A model generated the notes under the pieces. The model was not told where the DNA came from, made no database searches, and worked only from the letters and a program-made list of their open reading frames with translations. A DNA stretch of 64,000 bases from Wenzhouxiangella sp. (GTDB taxonomy: Bacteria > Pseudomonadota > Gammaproteobacteria > Xanthomonadales > Wenzhouxiangellaceae): contig REEW01000050.1 in NCBI GenBank assembly GCA_007694885.1, positions 1-64,000 of the forward strand. The letters are read 5' to 3'. Shown in pieces: positions 62,316-64,000 of this stretch. Within the stretch, counting starts at the first letter, position 1; every line of letters starts with the position of its first letter. The translations under genes were made by a program, and so were the position numbers.

Positions 62316-63545
62316 CTAGTGCGCGATCAGCGCGGGTAGCCACAGCGTAAAAGCGGGCCATAGGGCCACGGCGGCGAGCCCCAGGAGCGAAACCGCTTCG
62401 ACCGGCGAGGGTCGAAAGTCCGCCCTGACCGCAGGCCAGGTGCCTCCGATGGCCAGCGCGAGCACGGTCAGCACAACCAGCTGCTCAGGCGCCAGTCCTC
62501 CTCTCAAGGCCATCGGAAACAGGATCGGAGCGCACAGGATCAGGGCAGGAAGCGGTCTCAGCAGCGCGGCTGCCGAGAGCCAGGCCGCGGCAACCGCCAG
62601 GGCCAGCGCAGTCTGACCTTGTCCCGACGCGACCCGGTTGCTGATCCAGGCATCACTCAGGCCCGAGTCGGCCATCACGGCCGACCAGACCAGCCCCAGT
62701 GCGAACAGCAAACCGATCGCGCCGAAAGGCAGAAGCGCGCGTGCCGTCGCGGCCGGCCAGTCAATCCCGCGCAGCTGCCCTGCAAGCAAAAGATTCAGTC
62801 CGAGAGCAAGGGCGATCGCGCAGGCTGCAGCAAACGGCGGCCAGAATCCGGCATACAGGCCAATGACCAGCAGCAACGGCAGCAAACGCGCCAGCACGAT
62901 CCCGCGCCATTCCAGGTCGACAACCGACGGCGAAAACCGGTAACCGACAGCACCGCTGCGAGGCAGCAGCACCGATGCCGCCAGCAGGGTCAGGGCCGGC
63001 AGCAGGCCGGCCAGCAGCAGCGCCTGGAGACTCCGCGCCTGCGCGGGTGCGACAACTTCCAGCATCGAGGCGACCAGCAGCAGGTAGATACTGGGCGCAA
63101 ACAAGCGCCCGGCCACGGCCTGCACCGACCGAACCGGCACCCGGTCGCCGACGGTTGCGCCCTGCTCCCTGGCGGCAGCGAGGTCAATGGGCCCGCCGGG
63201 CCGCCCCAGGAGGTTTTTGGTCCCGCTGAGCATGGGAGACAGGAAAATTGCATCAGCGACCCGGAGCATCACGTTCAAGGCGCGCAAACCGGAACTCGCA
63301 CCGGTTCCGGCTTGCCTGCCGGCGCGGCAACGTTGACCGGCCGCCGAACCCGACAGCTGCCCGCCCAGGAGAAGCAGGGCCACGATCGCCAGCAGTTCGA
63401 ACTCTCCGATTCGGCGCATTTCCATGGCGATCACCGCCGGATCGATGTCGAAAACGAAGTAAAAGCCGAAGGCTGCCAGAACCAGTGCGGCAAACCAGGA
63501 CAGGCGCGCGGCCGCCAGCACGGCCAGAATCAGCAACAAGTTCAT
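62316..63545 (-). CDS. Divergent TRAP-transporter large permease (DctM-like)
   Basis: The 409-residue protein is almost wholly hydrophobic, with about ten to eleven spans. It resembles DctM at EFELLAIVALLLLGGQLSGSA, at APILFPMALRGGLAPEQLVVLTVLALAIGG and at the very end (LWPAFTLWLPALI). The usual TPPVG signature near the C-terminus is replaced by GTWPAVRADF, so it is divergent. TRAP permeases import organic acids with Na+, together with a small DctQ subunit and a periplasmic binder. It overlaps the DctQ-like gene by four bases. No DctP gene is visible. Confidence 0.62.
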   Translation of the reverse strand: MNLLLILAVLAAARLSWFAALVLAAFGFYFVFDIDPAVIAMEMRRIGEFELLAIVALLLLGGQLSGSAAGQRCRAGRQAGTGASSGLRALNVMLRVADAIFLSPMLSGTKNLLGRPGGPIDLAAAREQGATVGDRVPVRSVQAVAGRLFAPSIYLLLVASMLEVVAPAQARSLQALLLAGLLPALTLLAASVLLPRSGAVGYRFSPSVVDLEWRGIVLARLLPLLLVIGLYAGFWPPFAAACAIALALGLNLLLAGQLRGIDWPAATARALLPFGAIGLLFALGLVWSAVMADSGLSDAWISNRVASGQGQTALALAVAAAWLSAAALLRPLPALILCAPILFPMALRGGLAPEQLVVLTVLALAIGGTWPAVRADFRPSPVEAVSLLGLAAVALWPAFTLWLPALIAH

Positions 63546-64000
63546 GCCGCGGTCGCGTGCTTCGGGTCCACCAGTGCCCGGGCCAGAACACGGGCGCTCA
63601 TCAGCGAAAAGCCGTAGGGGAGAATGAGCAGCTGGACCCAGCCTGGCGACCCCAGCGGCCCTGCCGAACCGAGCCGAAGATCCACAATCAGGTAGCGCAG
63701 ACTCGCCCAGGCCAGGAACAGACAACAGCCGGCGGAAATCAAAAGACCCGGAACCCGGGCCGTCCCGGCCGCAACTTCGGGCAGCCATCGAAGCGGCTGG
63801 TTCGACGGCCGGAAACTCGCTTCGGACGTGGCCAGCATGGCCGACAGCATGACCATCCAGAGCAGTACCGCCCGAAACAGCGCGCCGTCAGTTCCGTGGC
63901 CCGTGGTTGGGCCGAAGACCAAAACCAGCTCGACAAGGCCAAGGATCAGCATGATCAGCAACAGGGAAAACAGCAGCATCCGCTCGACCCATTGCAGCAT
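63542..64000 (-). CDS. TRAP-transporter small permease (DctQ-like); 5' end at or beyond window edge
   Basis: The visible 152 residues contain about four transmembrane segments and end with LLILPYGFSLMSARVLAR, close to the conserved C-terminus of DctQ subunits. It is coupled to the large permease gene by an ATGA overlap, the standard dctQM arrangement. An ATG lies exactly at the window edge (MLQWVERM), so the gene may be complete or may start further upstream. Confidence 0.62.
   Translation of the reverse strand: MLQWVERMLLFSLLLIMLILGLVELVLVFGPTTGHGTDGALFRAVLLWMVMLSAMLATSEASFRPSNQPLRWLPEVAAGTARVPGLLISAGCCLFLAWASLRYLIVDLRLGSAGPLGSPGWVQLLILPYGFSLMSARVLARALVDPKHATAA

Noticed and set aside
1..64000. 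CRISPR arrays, IS elements, prophage genes, tRNA and rRNA genes
   Set aside because: No repeat-spacer pattern, transposase, integrase, phage structural gene or recognisable RNA gene was seen on either strand.

Overview
This window looks like chromosomal DNA from a GC-rich gammaproteobacterium. The evidence is gene order: trmL/gpsA/secB/yibN facing gpmI/envC/yibQ, and yceD-rpmF-plsX-fabHDG-acpP-fabF-pabC-mltG-tmk-holB-pilZ, both as in gammaproteobacteria. Other traits fit the Pseudomonas/Xanthomonadales/Chromatiales side: a split class II ribonucleotide reductase (NrdJa/NrdJb), a GspA/GspB pair, a DUF2244-coxB-coxA-small ORF-ctaG-coxC oxidase operon, and trifunctional-type PutA without its DNA-binding domain. 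A marine or saline Wenzhouxiangella-like lineage is possible (NhaC, TRAP-like and AbgT transporters), but genus cannot be fixed from the sequence alone. The DNA is densely coding. No gap exceeds 300 bases (the largest, 5853-6077, is 225). I see no rRNA, tRNA, IS element, prophage or CRISPR.

Layout. 1-1831: end of an NtrC-type regulator and its coupled membrane histidine kinase. 2020-4370: small membrane protein, lipoprotein and NhaC antiporter. 4527-10161: a HemW/HutW-like radical SAM protein, then a three-gene molybdopterin oxidoreductase operon (Tat-exported catalytic subunit, 16-cysteine ferredoxin, NrfD/PsrC-type membrane subunit) with an FNR/ANR-type site upstream and a strong terminator downstream. 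10231-14311: HD-GYP protein, S9 peptidase and YajQ. 14319-17341: nrdJb/nrdJa with a pair of NrdR-type boxes. 17406-23667: trmL, gpsA, secB, yibN, gpmI, envC, yibQ. 23634-33225 (minus strand): sulfotransferase, AbgT transporter, secreted protein, rhomboid protease, GspB, GspA/ExeA and PutA. 33439-38360: aa3-type cytochrome oxidase operon. 38379-43790: Lhr-like helicase, lipoprotein and a GCS2-CBS fusion. 43987-46750: fadD and dinB. 46820-58130: the fatty-acid synthesis/cell-envelope/replication operon, with pabB inserted before pabC. 58189-62308: maf and a two-gene beta-oxidation operon. 62316-64000: a divergent TRAP DctQM-like pair.

Functionally the window combines aerobic respiration (aa3 oxidase), a probably oxygen-regulated respiratory molybdoenzyme of unknown substrate, fatty-acid synthesis and degradation, proline catabolism, oxygen-independent dNTP synthesis under NrdR-type control, envelope biogenesis, type II secretion accessory factors and cyclic-di-GMP-related proteins. 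Nothing here is certain to be an undescribed system. The best candidates for novelty are the molybdoenzyme operon with its nested palindromic control region and atypical ferredoxin, the GCS2-CBS fusion, and the rhomboid coupled to the gspAB cassette.
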